Source: Trema orientale (lineage: Eukaryota > Streptophyta > Magnoliopsida > Rosales > Cannabaceae). Taken from it: a DNA stretch of 64,000 nucleotides. The number at the start of each line of letters is the position of its first letter. The stretch's first letter is position 1. The stretch lies in the NCBI GenBank assembly GCA_002914845.1, contig JXTC01000055.1:572162-636161 (forward strand). The letters run 5' to 3'. Made by a program: the position numbers and the translations under genes. Below, piece after piece: positions 1-12,189 of the stretch. The notes below the pieces were generated by a model that saw nothing but the letters and a program-made list of their open reading frames with translations, ran no database searches and had not been told where the DNA came from.

Positions 1-115
1 AAGGGCAAAAAAAGAAATAAAAATCTAACTTTAATGATATGGACATTTAGCTATAAGATTTAAAAATTGGACACCTACTGAAAACAATTTAAAAACGTGG
101 TCATCCACCACAATA
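1..115 (-). mobile_element. Partial copy of the 1200-1481 MITE family
   Basis: The window opens inside a sequence that resembles one end of the small element at 31302-31565: a 'gacatttagctataa' block, then a 'ggacacctact' block, then 'ggtcatcca'. The other end lies outside the window, so the boundary and the target duplication cannot be checked. The strand is set as opposite to the 1200-1481 copy. This is inference from shared blocks. Confidence 0.4.
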
Positions 116-182
116 TCCCACTTACTTTTCTATTCCTTTTCAAAGCCTCAAAACTCTACAAACTTATTTTTATGTTATTTTA

Positions 183-976
183 GGGATAAGATCAAAAAAA
201 TACCTATAATTTTTAGTGTTTTATTGAAAAACCCCACACTTTTTAATTTATATCAAATTAAATATTCAATTTGCATTATCCTACCAAATAGAACTGGACC
301 CATACTTAATTTAAATTGGAACTATTATTTATTTTAAAAGACAATTTTACCTTTAAAATCATAAAACATATATATGATAAATATTGAAACAATATTATTG
401 TTTTTCTTTTAAAAAATAATAATTTAAGCAAAAATAATATTATTAAAAATAATTTCTTGTCATTATTTTTATTTTTAACATTTAATTGTTTTGAATAATT
501 TATATTCATTTTAATTTCAATAATTATTATTTTCATTTAAAATGATTAAAAAATGAGATTTTTTTTAAAAATTTTCATTCAGCTTTTTTTAATTAAAAAA
601 AGTAAACTCTTGAAAAAAAAAAAAAGAACAAAACAATAATTTTTTAAACTTTTGTATTTTTTTAAAATTGTTTTGCAATGAAATTCTTTGTACTTTAATA
701 ACGATTATTTTCACTTGAAATATTTTTTTTAAAAAAAGAAAGATCGATATTTATTAGTTTTAATATATATTTTATGAGTTTAAAGGATAAAATTGCTTTT
801 TTTTTTTTAAACAAACCAAACTTTTAATTTTGACTAAATGTGTGGGCCCGTTTTTAGATAAGAAAACACAAATTGAATTTGAAGTTTTAATTTGATATAA
901 ATGAAATGTTGCTGGTGTTTTTTTATAAAACACTAAAGCTGGTGGATTTTTATTTTTATTTTTTTTAATATTATCC
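183..976. mobile_element. Inverted-repeat element of about 0.8 kb (MITE-like)
   Basis: The first ~100 bases and the reverse complement of the last ~110 bases resemble each other. Both carry a 'tttagtgtttta' block near the tip and a 'tttatatcaaattaaa' block before 'caatttg'. The outer ends read gggataa and ttatcc. The middle is AT-rich with no credible coding frame. The terminal inverted repeat is imperfect, so the element is old. TA-rich flanks hide any target duplication, so the superfamily is not assigned. Confidence 0.5.
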
Positions 977-1199
977 ATTTTATTTTATTCTTGTTTTTAT
1001 TTTATTTTCTTGAAAAGAATGATGATTTTTTATTGGATTAATTCTAAAAAAAAATCCTAAAGTATATCCTTTCTGCAATTTTAATCCTATCTTTAGTAAG
1101 TGAAAAATTATACCTCCACATGGATTGATTAGGCCCTACTTGGGATCGATGTATATATTGCTTTTGACTATTATAAGTGATTAGAAGCAGATTTTAAAA

Positions 1200-1481
1200 A
1201 GAGAAATTTAGGTGGATGATCAAAATTTTAAATTTGATTAAGTAGAAGTCTATTTTTAAAATTTTATAGCTAAATGTCCATGTATATATATTTTTACACT
1301 GTTTATCTACTAATTTTAGTTACTGTACTAAAATGCACTGGGTATATAATTTTTTATACTTAGTATATAAAATTTTACACTTGGTATATAAGTATATATA
1401 TTGGACATTTTACTATAACATTTGACAAAGGGATATTTACTGAAATTGGGCCCAAAATTTGGTCATATTTCTATAAGCTCC
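1200..1481 (+). mobile_element. 282-bp MITE with 8-bp target duplication
   Basis: The sequence is bounded by the direct repeat ttttaaaa at 1192-1199 and 1482-1489. Its ends, agagaaattta and (reverse complement) ggagcttatag, form an imperfect terminal inverted repeat. The inner parts, around 'ggatgatcaaaatttt' and 'caaaatttggtcatatt', are also inverted relative to each other. The same element lies in opposite orientation at 31302-31565 with its own 8-bp duplication. It is non-coding. An 8-bp duplication fits hAT; the GGAG/GGG-like tips would also suit Mutator-like elements. Confidence 0.7.
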
Positions 1482-2138
1482 TTTTAAAAGTTGAAAGTTG
1501 TTGTATTTTAAGCATAATTTGAGAAGCATAGTAAGAGCTGCTTTTCAAAGCTCTCAAGGATTGCTTTTCAAGGTCACCGATTCTACTACCATAATACAAA
1601 TCGCATAATATATCATTTTACTACATATTTAATCTATAGTTTACTAAAAACTTGGATGTTATTTTTAAACAGTATAACAGACAGTTTTATAACTTAAATT
1701 TACCAAACACCAATAATTTTTTTTCTCATGACTATTTTTTGCTCATAGCACAGCTGCACCACAACAACAATACCACAATGGCCCTTATTAAAACAAATAA
1801 TGAATTAAATGATTGTTATACGGTTATTTTGTGGAAAAATATTCTAAAATGGCATAAATGTATACACGAAATATGTGTATTACGTGATTAATTTTTATAA
1901 ATACATGCAATAAAAATATATTATACTGGCAAAAAAGTTTAAATTTTCTATCCAAAATTTTTGTTTATTACATATTTTAATTTAGTTGGTTGTAAATTTT
2001 ATATAATATTTAGTCAAGTTGGTTAAATATTAAATAATTCAAAATAATTGTCATAAAAATTTGTAAGAAAACAAAATTTTAGATAAAGAAAATGAATTGG
2101 TGAAAAATACTTTATATGATTGAATTGGTTTTTTTTTT
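1482..2138. other. AT-rich intergenic sequence, nothing recognised
   Basis: No convincing gene, RNA gene or bounded repeat is visible. The only open frames are short and of AT-rich composition. Confidence 0.5.
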
Positions 2139-2668
2139 GTAAAATACACCTTTGGTATAGTGTATCTTAAGAAATACACATCTCTTAATAATTTTTTGAT
2201 GAGTACACATTTTTAAATTTTAAATTATTTTAAATACAAAAATGTCCCTATCACTTATCTTATTAATGATTCATATTCCGGCTAGACAGGGAGGTCGAGT
2301 TACTAGACACATTGTCTATCACAGCTCGACACTATGTTTAGCCACGTCTGGTGCTAAATACTCAAATGTACCATTTTTTTCATGTCAAATTTATAGATAC
2401 CTTGTCTAGCTCTTGACACTCCTGTTTGGCGTAGCTCGACACCATGTCTAGTCTTGTCTGGTACTAAATACTCAAATGTACATTTTTTTCCGGTTAAATT
2501 TCTAGACACATTGTCTAGCTCTCGACACCTATGTTTGTCGCCCTCAACTTAAGGATATATAAGCTTTTTTATACTCTTTTTTTTTTTAAAAAAGGTACAT
2601 TTCATCTTAAAACTGTTGAGAGTGGTGTATTTTCTAAAACGCACTATTATAGAGGTGTATTTCGCCTA
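2139..2668. mobile_element. Inverted-repeat element (~530 bp) with internal tandem repeat
   Basis: The left end (aaatacacctttggtatag, then aagaaatacaca) matches the reverse complement of the right end (aaatacacctctataatag, then agaaaatacacc) over about 46 bp. Inside, a ~110-bp unit containing 'gctcgacac', 'gtctggt' and 'ctaaatactcaaatgtac' is repeated about two and a half times (from about 2323, 2433 and 2518). It is non-coding. No target duplication was resolved because the left flank is a T-run. Confidence 0.6.
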
Positions 2669-3109
2669 ATTTCCCGACTGAAATATACGTATACGAATTA
2701 TACATATACAATACATTGAAAGAATAATATACTTTTGTACAATTTTTAATTCGATTAATATTAAAAAATACCTTACACAAGTTTTTTTTGTTTATACAAC
2801 ATTTTTTACATGTATAACATACGTAAAATTACTAACTAGGCTCAGAACTACCTAAAACAAATTATTTCGGACTTTTAAAACTTGCAACTACTCGTTTAAG
2901 TTTTGGGGACAAGATAGATTTTGAATTGACTTTATTTTCCAAAACTAACTACAAAAGTAACTCTAAGGAAAAATGTCTTCCTCTCTCTATCTCTTTTCCT
3001 CCCTCTCGTCGTGGGACCTATGATTCATAACCAACAACATCCCTCCATGTGGAACAGATTAAGGGGTTAATTGGAAGTTGTTACAAATTAATTAACCGCA
3101 ATAAACCAT
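2669..3109. other. Intergenic sequence without recognised features
   Basis: AT-rich sequence between the 2139-2668 element and the LTR-like stretch. I see no gene or bounded repeat in it. Confidence 0.4.
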
Positions 3110-3800
3110 CTGATGAGTCAGCAAAGGTGGCGCAGCAACGCTTAGTCCTCATCTATTAAGGCTCATTTAAAGTCATGTGTCTAGAAACTGATTGTTATCA
3201 AACTTTCAAGAAAGGATGAAATCCCAAGACCTCGAAAGGCATAATAGGAAGGTAGACCCCATGATATCGACGGTCTGCTAGACTTAACACTCAAAGTGGT
3301 CCTCAGACCTCTCTTAAGACCCATAAGGGACAAATTGGGTCTAAAGGCTCCAAGTCACCACATGGTTCGGGTTAGACCTAAACCCGAACCAATGTGAGAG
3401 CCATGATTCTACTTTACACATGGTAACATTTCCTAAAGGTACTATTTTTGAATATCAAAAGAGATTTTTGGAGAAGTGATCTCAGCATACAATGGCGGCC
3501 TACAACAGAAAAAGCTACAGATAGCTCTTCCACCTCCTGTCACAAAATGTAGTACTTCCACTACTCGCGAGGACAAATGATTGTAGGAAGGACATGTGTC
3601 TGGGCTAAGGGATCACTAAATTCTAATTCTCTTCGTATATAAATACCACATTATGAATTGTATTGAACCATCGTTTCTTTCATACTCTTTGCCTCTACTG
3701 ACTTAAGCATGGGTAACACCTCCAGGGCCCTGGTGCCAGAGGCGGAGACGTTGAAGGAGGCGAGGACACGTGTTGACCGATGGAAAACAACACCAACACT
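3110..3800 (+). mobile_element. LTR-retrotransposon-like fossil (probable solo LTR or fragment)
   Basis: This stretch has a less AT-rich composition than its surroundings, a TATA-like 'tatataaatacc' at about 3637, and a 'ctactgacttaagca' block near 3696. The last resembles the region near the end of many Ty3/gypsy LTRs in which a 'tctgacttgagc' motif follows the promoter. No gag, protease or polymerase domain is visible. It is judged an old, broken fragment. Family (gypsy) and limits are inferred. Confidence 0.35.
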
Positions 3801-3819
3801 CTCCTTCCCCAGCTATTAC

Positions 3820-4210
3820 TTTATTGTCGTTTTCCATGTTTCTCGTAATTGTCATTTTCAAGTCTATCTTGATTTATTGTCGTTTCTGTATGTGTTGTCG
3901 TTTGTAGCAATTTTCGCAACTGTTATCGTTTTTTGAAGTTAGTGTATTTATCACCATCTCTCTAATCGGTATGTTCTTTCGCTCAAGAATTTTGTTTGGA
4001 TATTATAATCGTTTGATTTCATGGTCGTTTTAGTACATTGTAGTTTCAAGAAAATTGTCGTTTTTGCTTTTGTCAACAGTTGTCTTTTGGGATTGGTTGT
4101 CGTTTTCTCAGGCTTTTCGAGGTATTGTCGTTTATTTCTTTTGCTCAAGATTTTTTGTCCGTGTTTTAGTTGTTTCATCTGTATATTGTCGTTTGTCGAT
4201 GTCGTTTTTC
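3820..4210 (+). repeat. Degenerate array of the motif TTGTCGTTT
   Basis: The nonamer ttgtcgttt or a near match recurs at least seven times in under 400 bp (about 3824, 3880, 3896, 4056, 4097, 4127, 4188), with irregular 30-60-bp spacing. Short open frames here are a by-product of the T-rich repeat. No function is assigned. Confidence 0.5.
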
Positions 4211-4479
4211 GGATATGGTCATGCACTCATGCGCGCAAACTAGTATCTAAAATTAAAAACTGAAGAATAAGACACAATCATGATTGGTTCAATGTAATAG
4301 TTTATCTTATAAGGTGCAGGTATGGAAGACGATATCCGGGAAAACCTTTTATTTCGTCCGACTGTGGCATCAATGAATTTAATAACAAACTGAACAAAAA
4401 AACAAAGATATTATACGAGTGCAAAATTTACAAAAAAAAAAAGGCATGAATTTCGGCCAAATTTTTCAGGTGTACCCGC

Positions 4480-7400
4480 CTAGTCTAAATCCCAAACCTG
4501 CAAATAGGATATTCCAATGAGAAAATGATCAAGAATATAGATAATTGCATGTACAATATGTATCACTTACCTGAATTTTGCCATCGGAGGAGGCCGCATA
4601 TAGCATTCCACCATCCGTATCTGATGTCAACGAGGTAAACTTGGAGTGTCCTCCACAACTCATTTTAATGGAAGCAACTCTTGTGAATCTCTCTTTTAAC
4701 CAAACGTCAATATTCCCACATCTACTGCCTGTAAATATAAAATCATTGTTTATGGCTATGCGTTGGATGTCGAACCCAGTTGGGAATGATCCTACTATTG
4801 CCTTGGTTGACAGCAAGAATATCTTCGCAATTTTTGCAATTTCAATTCATGTCCCCAAAAGGAAGAGAAAAAAAAAAGAAAGAAAGAAAAGGGTCAGTTA
4901 AGTTTACACATTAAAGAATTGTCATTAAACTTTTGGTATAAACAAAAGCATACCTTTCCTGCAGTTCCATCGACCGATGATCCGCCTGCAAAGAGAACCC
5001 CATCGTGAATTTGAAGGGAATATATGGTTTGTTTCCCTAACAATTTTCTTGTACCGGAATAGAATGTGTTTGATGTATATGTGCTCAAATCCACCTCCTG
5101 ATTTCAAGGGGAGAAAAATCAATTGTTAAGCTAACATGGTCAATATAAGATATCCCTATTATTTTGTTACTTGAAAATGTTTTACCTGGATGCTGTAACC
5201 AGAACAACCACAGTAAAGTTTATTATTCCCTGTCATGGCAAGGCACTTCACGTACTTGTTGAAGTTTATATGCTTTGGCGTCCCGGACCAATCATAAATC
5301 TGCCACAACATGAACTTTAGAGAACCTTCTAATTTTAAATGTATTAAGATGTTATAACTGTTCAAAATAAAAGTTCGCTTGCCTTAACTCCGGTGCCTTG
5401 AGAAATAAAGCATGCGACTTTAGTATTGGCTGTCAAGTCGTGTACTGCTTCTTTCACATCATGAACTTGAACGCAAAGGATTTCTTCTGGTTTGACCGCC
5501 CATACCTATTACACAGCCAAATAAAGCATATGTTGCTTAAGCAATATTCAAGTTTGAGGGGTTGGTTTAGATCCATTTTTTTTTTTAAGGGTGATTTCAA
5601 TCAGTATTTTCTGATGCGGAATTGGCTTACTCGAATTGTTTTGTCTAAGGAGCCACTGTACAGTTTGTCGCCTGAAGACGAAGCATAGAGGCATGTGACC
5701 GCTTTCGTGTGCTCCCGAACCTCTTGAATCAGCCTTAAGATCCTCTTCCCAGCATCCCACACCTAGAAAAAAAAAAAAAGGATTAGACATTGAAGCTTAC
5801 AATAAACAGCTTTATGTATGCCGTGAATTTGAGCAAATATGTGCTAAAAGAGAGTTTTAGTTAAGTTTATACCTTTATAGTTCCATCAGAATGGCTGCTT
5901 AAAACCCGACCTTTTAGATGTATCAAGGACAGAACCTCTCCATTTGTACACGAATCTAGTTCGACCAGTTCAGTACAACTCCACAACTCTGTCTAAATTG
6001 CAAAACATCAGGAACAATTAGCATTTAATATATAACCTTTTTCTTTTCACTTTGATCTGATTATATTTTCTTTTTTTCGAAACTTACTGCATCTACAGAT
6101 GGCAAGTTCATCAATGTTTTCATTATATCGGTGACCACCACAGAATTCCTTTTAAGCTTTCTCAATGTCTTGTAGATGGGTTTAGCATACACTCCCAGTG
6201 CTTTTGCTGCATCTGAAAATTTGAAATTTGGAGTTCAACCTCTATTGAGAAAAAAAAAAAAAAAACGAAAAAAGAAACTTCACTGCTACAATTATCTACT
6301 CACCTGGATCACTTATGAAAGTTATCAATGCAAGCGTTGCCAAAATCTTCTCCTCCAGATTCTTAGATGATTGGAGAACATTTATGAATTCATCAAGCAA
6401 GGACTTTCGGGCAGCGGTTTTTACACCAGTATCAGGAATTGCAGAGAGCATGTATGTGAGCCATGTGGCAATCACAAGACATGCCTTTGCCATTTCCAAG
6501 GAACTACTCCTTAGACATTCCTCTAAAGCTTTAAAAATAGATCCTCTTTCATGGTTACAAAGTACAAAAGCCAACCTCTTCTCCCAAGAGCTTATAGCTC
6601 TCTCTTCTTCTTCCTGTATATGAAAAAGTTAAGATCAGTACTGACACCATGCAGAGAGCGATGAGCATGATATCTCAAAATAATCAATAATGAAAGAAGT
6701 TCAAACCATTGTTTCCATCAAATCACTGTCGTTTTTCTTTAGATGTTCTGCCTTCATCAAAGCATTGTATGGTTGATCAAACCCAGCAATTTTGAGTAAC
6801 CAGGCTTCAATATATGAATCGCCGGAGGAGGTAATACGCCCGATAAGAGATGACAAGGCATCTATAGCCATTATTTGAGAATTAGAGAAGTCTTTTCTCC
6901 GAAGTGCTTCAATTAGTGCCTCTATAGCTTCTTCCCTGTAAATGCTCATCTTCCGTGGTTCAACCTGGAAAAGTGAGAGTTAGAAGAACCTATGATTAAT
7001 ACCTGTCAATAATCGTAATTGACTTGGTGGATGATATAAAGAAAAAACACAAACCAGGAGATCAAGTTGAAGTAGAAGACTAGCGATGGCGGGTTGCTGC
7101 TCCATAGGAGCCATTTGAAGGTAAACAAGAAAAGTGTGCATGGAACTAAATGCTCCTATATCTTTAATTGTCTGTAATATCTGGTTTGAGAATGTTCTCC
7201 TGCAGAAAGACAAAGCCGTTACAGACTGGATAAGCACATGTTTAAACAAGAACGACTGTCTTGTCAAACTTTTTCCAATTGCTAAGGTCCAATTTATGAA
7301 GCAAAATTCAATTGAAGAGAGCACAAAGATTATTGCAACCACTAGAAGAAGAACGCAAAATATGAAGTGTCTGTACCTATTCAACTGAACAAGCTCTGAG

Positions 7401-10400
7401 AGAAATCCTACACATATGCCTCTGACAGAATCATTGCCAGCATGAAATAATTCCAAAACAGGAGACAGTTCAATTCTATTTGCTATCAACTTCCTACAAC
7501 TCTTTTCAGCTTGCATACAGCACAGAAGTATGGAAACAACGGACCTTCTTCCTTCTACCCTATTTAAAAACTTGACCAAGGCAGGAATTCCATTTGCAGA
7601 AATAACACCCAAGGCATTGATGGATCTGCTATTTTCATCTCCTCCAATCAAAATCTGTTCAAGCATGGCTATAGCAGCAATCTTGGGCTCCATAATAAAT
7701 TGAAGATCATCCAACTCCTCATGTTGGTTAAGTATTAGCTGGACAAGGGAGGGTACAAGATCATGAGCCAAAAGCTGAGCAGAAGTTGGCCTAAGCTGGT
7801 ATATCAGAAGGGCAGCCTCAGCTAGCCCATTCTTTAGTAGAGCAGCCAAGCAATCAAGATCAGAATCTACACTTGTAAGAATTTCTCCAACGTTTTCATC
7901 AGTAGATATCAGCTCAGAAAGAATATAAATTGATGTCCTTAGGACTTCTCTGTTCATAGAAGCTGAGAGTAATTCTACAAAACCATTTACAATGGTTGGC
8001 TCACATAAACAAGAATGAACCCCGGGATCACCCTTTGACTCTTTCCATAACCTGGATATTGCTAAAACAGCTGATTCACACTCTTGTAAGTTTTCTGAAG
8101 TGCACAGACATGAAACATGAGGTTTTAAACTGTTTATAATTTTTTCGACTTCAGCTTGAGATATCACACTTGTCGGTGAAGTAGACAAGGCTGCTCGAGT
8201 AAATCTTCTGTTCCTATGGTTGATACATTCATCACTGCCCTTGTGACAAGGGAAATCAAGTGTTCCACGTGGGGTGGAGGCTAACGAGGTATCTCTTGTG
8301 GAGTGAGCAAATGGATCTCTGAGTGTTTCAGAGTACTGAAATTCCTGAGGAAGATCATGGAGCTGTTCTTTCCAAGAAGTTATCAGTCTCTTCAAAACAT
8401 AGTTGGTTTTGGGCAGTGTACTTGCAGAGAGAGGTTGTCGTGTAATGGGGCATGTTGTGTTTCCTCTTTTCAGCCATTCCTGAATTGCTTTTCTCTCATA
8501 TGTTTGACCTGTTTCAAGGGTAACTGGGTCACAAAAGATCTGACCTGTGATGGGGCAAACAAAATCCTTTGGTGGTCTTGGTGTAGAAGTCTGCTTCTCA
8601 GATAATGGAAGTGAAATGCAGCTCTGGCTTCCTTCATTATCATCATTAAGGGAACTGGAGAATTCAAAGAATTTGAATATGAGAATGAATCTCTTCTTCA
8701 ACTTGGGTAAGTGTAGCAGGATTAAGCACAAATTGATAAGAACTCAAAGTGAAAACAAATACCTATTCTTGAATAAGTGATTAAGACTTTCAAAACTCTG
8801 TGTTCGACTACAGTTTTGACTGGAACCTTGTGGAACCTCCTGAATTGCAAACAAGTTTCAGTAAAATCTCAACCGTAGACATTTCAACTTTAGATAACAA
8901 AAGATAAATAATATAGACAGAGAAAGATTTGATCATTATTAGCTAAACATTGAGTAAAGGAGATGTTGGTCATACTATTACTTCGCCATCAGAGTCTGAG
9001 GTAATACTACAATCATTACTCATGGATGGAGACAGAGGCAAAGATGTGGGATTGGCGGAACCCATCATACGGTTGGACTTCAGGCGCAATAGAGAAGGTT
9101 GTTCTTTCCTACATTGTACATCTGGTTTTGGAGAAGACATATTTGGTGGAGAAGTTTTCGGGGAACCAATAGGAGAAAAGACTGTTGGAGAATATAGTGG
9201 AGTTTTCATCTTAGATGGTTGTACACTTTGTCCAGTTTCTATGGCGTTTGTAACCCTGTTGCTGCTGCTGGCAGAAACAGACTTTGGAGCTTTGTCATGA
9301 GAAACCACATGAACCTCATCTTGCTCATAATCATACTCATCTTCATTCTCCTCAGGCAAGCCTTCCTGGCATAATCACCACCAACTTTCAAAAACTACAA
9401 CTAATGTAGTAAGTAGTCTTTTCACAAAGCATATATAGATATAACAATCAAGGTTTTTGATGGCAATGCCAATGAATGATGACACAGTTTTCAGACATAC
9501 CTGTGGATCCCATTTAGGAGACTCCTCCAAATTCTCCGAGACAGTGGACTTAACATTCATTCTACCAGGGCCCCTGTCAAAGTCCACATATGTCAGAATA
9601 TCAATACATAACAAAAGCTACATGGCAAAAAGAATCTAAAGTCTCTACTACTAGGAAATTAACAAACCTGATTGTGGCTCTGGCACCATCTTTAGACTTG
9701 AGAAATGGAGCAAATCCAGCACTCTTGGGCAAGATAGGACCAAACTTTACAAAATCAGGAATGGAGCGGCTCACCTCATGCAAAGGAGTCATTGGTGGCT
9801 CTGCAATTGGCAACATGGGAATCACTTTTTTGCTCGAGGTCGAATCGGAGTTGATACAATCCTTGAAGTACTTGGCATAAAGCCTTGTATTCTCATCCAA
9901 TGATTCTCCGAAAAGCTGCTCCAGCTTTTGCAATTTCTCCACTTGATCCGGCCTCAGGGAAAATATCAAAGACTCATTGAAGAATTGGTCCAAGTCAACT
10001 GTGAAAGACACATCAGAAGAATCAGGAATCACTTCCATGACAAGCCTGTGCCTCTCCTCGGAATACCATCCGAAAATCGACCCCATGTGCGGAAGAAACA
10101 GGTCCTTCCAGAGCTCAGGAGCGAAGTCAATCCGCGAAAAGAAAGGATCAACGGTGAACATCTCAAGAACATGGAAAACTGAGTTAGCAACGTTGTTCCT
10201 TAATTTCCACAAGTAAGCCAGATTGAGGTGCGCCCAGGCGGAGAGGTAGAAGTTGGGGACTCCAGCAGTTTTCTGGTCCGGAGTCAGCATGGCACACACG
10301 TGTAACATCTTCTCCGCATAGTCCAAACGTGCGAGCTTGGTTTCCATGTTGGACGTAGCTATGGCCTCCTCAAGGGCCTCAATTCCCCAGTCCAAGTTGG

Positions 10401-10605
10401 CCAGCACCGCCTGATCGGAGTAGCGAACCTCGCGGTCTTCGCCGCAGCTTCCATCTTCGGCCGCCAATCTCTCAGCGCACTGTTCTTTATGCTGAATCCT
10501 CTCTTCTTTGTTGATCAGCCGATCCCGGATAAAGCTATCGACTGTTGTGTTAACTAACCTCACAATGTCCTTTTGGTCCATTGTAAGCCTATAGTTTCCA
10601 GCCAT
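4480..10605 (-). CDS. LIN: LIN/CERBERUS-like U-box and WD40 E3 ubiquitin ligase (16 exons)
   Basis: A putative E3 ubiquitin ligase of the LIN (Medicago) / CERBERUS (Lotus) family, which is needed for rhizobial infection-thread growth and mycorrhizal colonisation. Exons on the minus strand: 10605-9668, 9573-9501, 9365-8982, 8839-8763, 8654-7377, 7199-7055, 6964-6707, 6613-6304, 6212-6088, 5992-5873, 5762-5631, 5505-5383, 5299-5186, 5097-4954, 4822-4571, 4497-4480. Every junction keeps phase, giving 4491 nt and 1496 aa, close to the ~1485-1490 aa I recall for the family. The N-terminal domain starts MAGNYRLTMDQKDIVR. A Ser/Pro-rich acidic linker follows (about 330-490), then the U-box (about 520-593: DFVCPITG, CDPV, CPITRQPL), ARM-like helices (about 640-1190) and WD40 blades (about 1196-1495). 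All junctions are GT-AG except a GC donor at 5382. The start is the first in-frame ATG after a possible acceptor at 10618. Function is inferred from homology. Confidence 0.93.
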
Positions 10606-11295
10606 CTTTAAGATCACTGTCTACTATGGTCAAACAAGTCTGTTGGTTTTTTGTATCAAGAACATTCCGTTTGTTTGCTGAGAAAAATTCAGGAAAAACC
10701 CAAACAGAAAAAAATCAAAAATACAAAAGCGTCCAACAAAATCAAAATAAAAGGATATTCTAGCCAAAGAATCTATTTCTAAAACCGACGATCTGTAGTA
10801 TTCATGGAAGCCAATGTATTTTCATGGTGATTAAGTAATCGATTTTAGGCCATGAAATCTTATTATATATAATAATAATAATATATGTGTTACATTTATA
10901 TGTGTGTGTAACGATTCTTAGAGAGCTAAACAAATAGCATGGGACAGATTGAGTACTGCCTATGCAGAATCTAACATGCACTTATTATTCATCAAAAAGT
11001 GCAGAGGAAAAGAAAAAAGAGATACTAAAATATATAAATTAATACATAGATAAAAAGGTGAGATAGAAGAGTTTACCAGAATTGAAGAATAAGCCTTTTT
11101 TTAAAATTGAACTGAAAAAATATCCATTTCCTCCCAAGGCAGTACTTCTCGTTTTTTTGCAAGGAGATCACTTTTTCCAAGCAATTCCAGAAAAAGAGAG
11201 AGAGAGAGAGAGCCGGCTGTGAGAGATGGTGTAGTAGCAGCTGTGCCGGCTTTTGGCTATTGCTGAGCGATGATAAAACGAAGACCAAAAGCAAT
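10606..11295 (-). promoter_or_regulatory. LIN 5' leader/promoter with probable leader intron
   Basis: Upstream of the LIN start on the minus strand is a plausible acceptor ('gtagacag' ending at 10618) and, about 450 bp further, a plausible donor (TCTG/GTAAAC, exon end 11077). This suggests a 5' non-coding exon of about 11077-11290 containing a CT/GA microsatellite (about 11196-11215). Transcript data are needed; this is inference from splice-like signals. Confidence 0.35.
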
Positions 11296-12189
11296 TTTTT
11301 TTAAAAAAAAAATGGTACCTCCACTATTGACGTTGGTATTAGAATATTGATTAAGGATATTAGTTATTTGGGGGCTAAAATAATATTAATTAGGATGTGC
11401 ATAGTCCTTTAGCTAATGACGAGAGAGTATTTTGCCTTTTTGGCTTAATAGCAAGACAACTCTAAACAACTCCAAACGGTTTTCAAGTCTTAATCATATC
11501 ACCATTCACGCTACCACTAGCTTCAAATGACTAATATGTCCCTCCATCACTACCTTACATGCTCTCCTAGTCTCCTTCCCGAGTCCCAACCGAGTTTGGC
11601 GGGAATGCGCTCCGTCCGTAGTTGAATTTGGACATATTAGTCCCGAACTGGGCCTTTATGCGTCTGGGCTACCCGTCTTTGTGCCTTATATTCCATAAAT
11701 ACTCTTTCTATTTTATTTCACAAAATCCCTTTTCAGACATACATTTATGTTTAAAATATATATGTGGTATTTACAATGTAAATTTATACTTATGGTATAA
11801 ATTTTGAAATGTATAACCAATTTTTAAGTATAATTTTTATTTCTAAAATGCATTCAATAGTATGCATTTCATGTATAAAATATTTGTGATATATATCTCT
11901 CCAAAAAAAGGTATAAAAACGAGTATTGGTGAAATACAAATTAAAATTAAGTATTTATGAAGACATGCTTAAGAAAACATGTATTTATGTACTTTTCCCT
12001 TAAAACTGTCATCGTATTAAAGTCATTATATTGGGATGTTTGTAATAAAAATATATGACTATTTTAAGACGATAAATATTGTGATAATTGATAGATATCA
12101 ATTTACATATATATGATGATGATTTTTCGTACTACTTTATTAGTTTTTATATTTATCTAGGGCTAACTTGTTTTGTTTTTGTGTTCCTA
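11296..12189. other. Intergenic sequence, nothing recognised
   Basis: AT-rich sequence with a moderately GC-richer patch near 11560-11680. I see no protein similarity and no bounded repeat. Confidence 0.4.

Noticed and set aside
3709-3936. 75-codon frame after the LTR-like stretch
   Set aside because: Its second half is T-rich repeat; no recognisable protein.
4380-4460. Possible poly(A) insertion ending at 4441 with 'ggcat...gaattt' on both sides
   Set aside because: The flanking repeat needs a 3-bp gap, and the spacing (about 75 bp) differs from the other cases.
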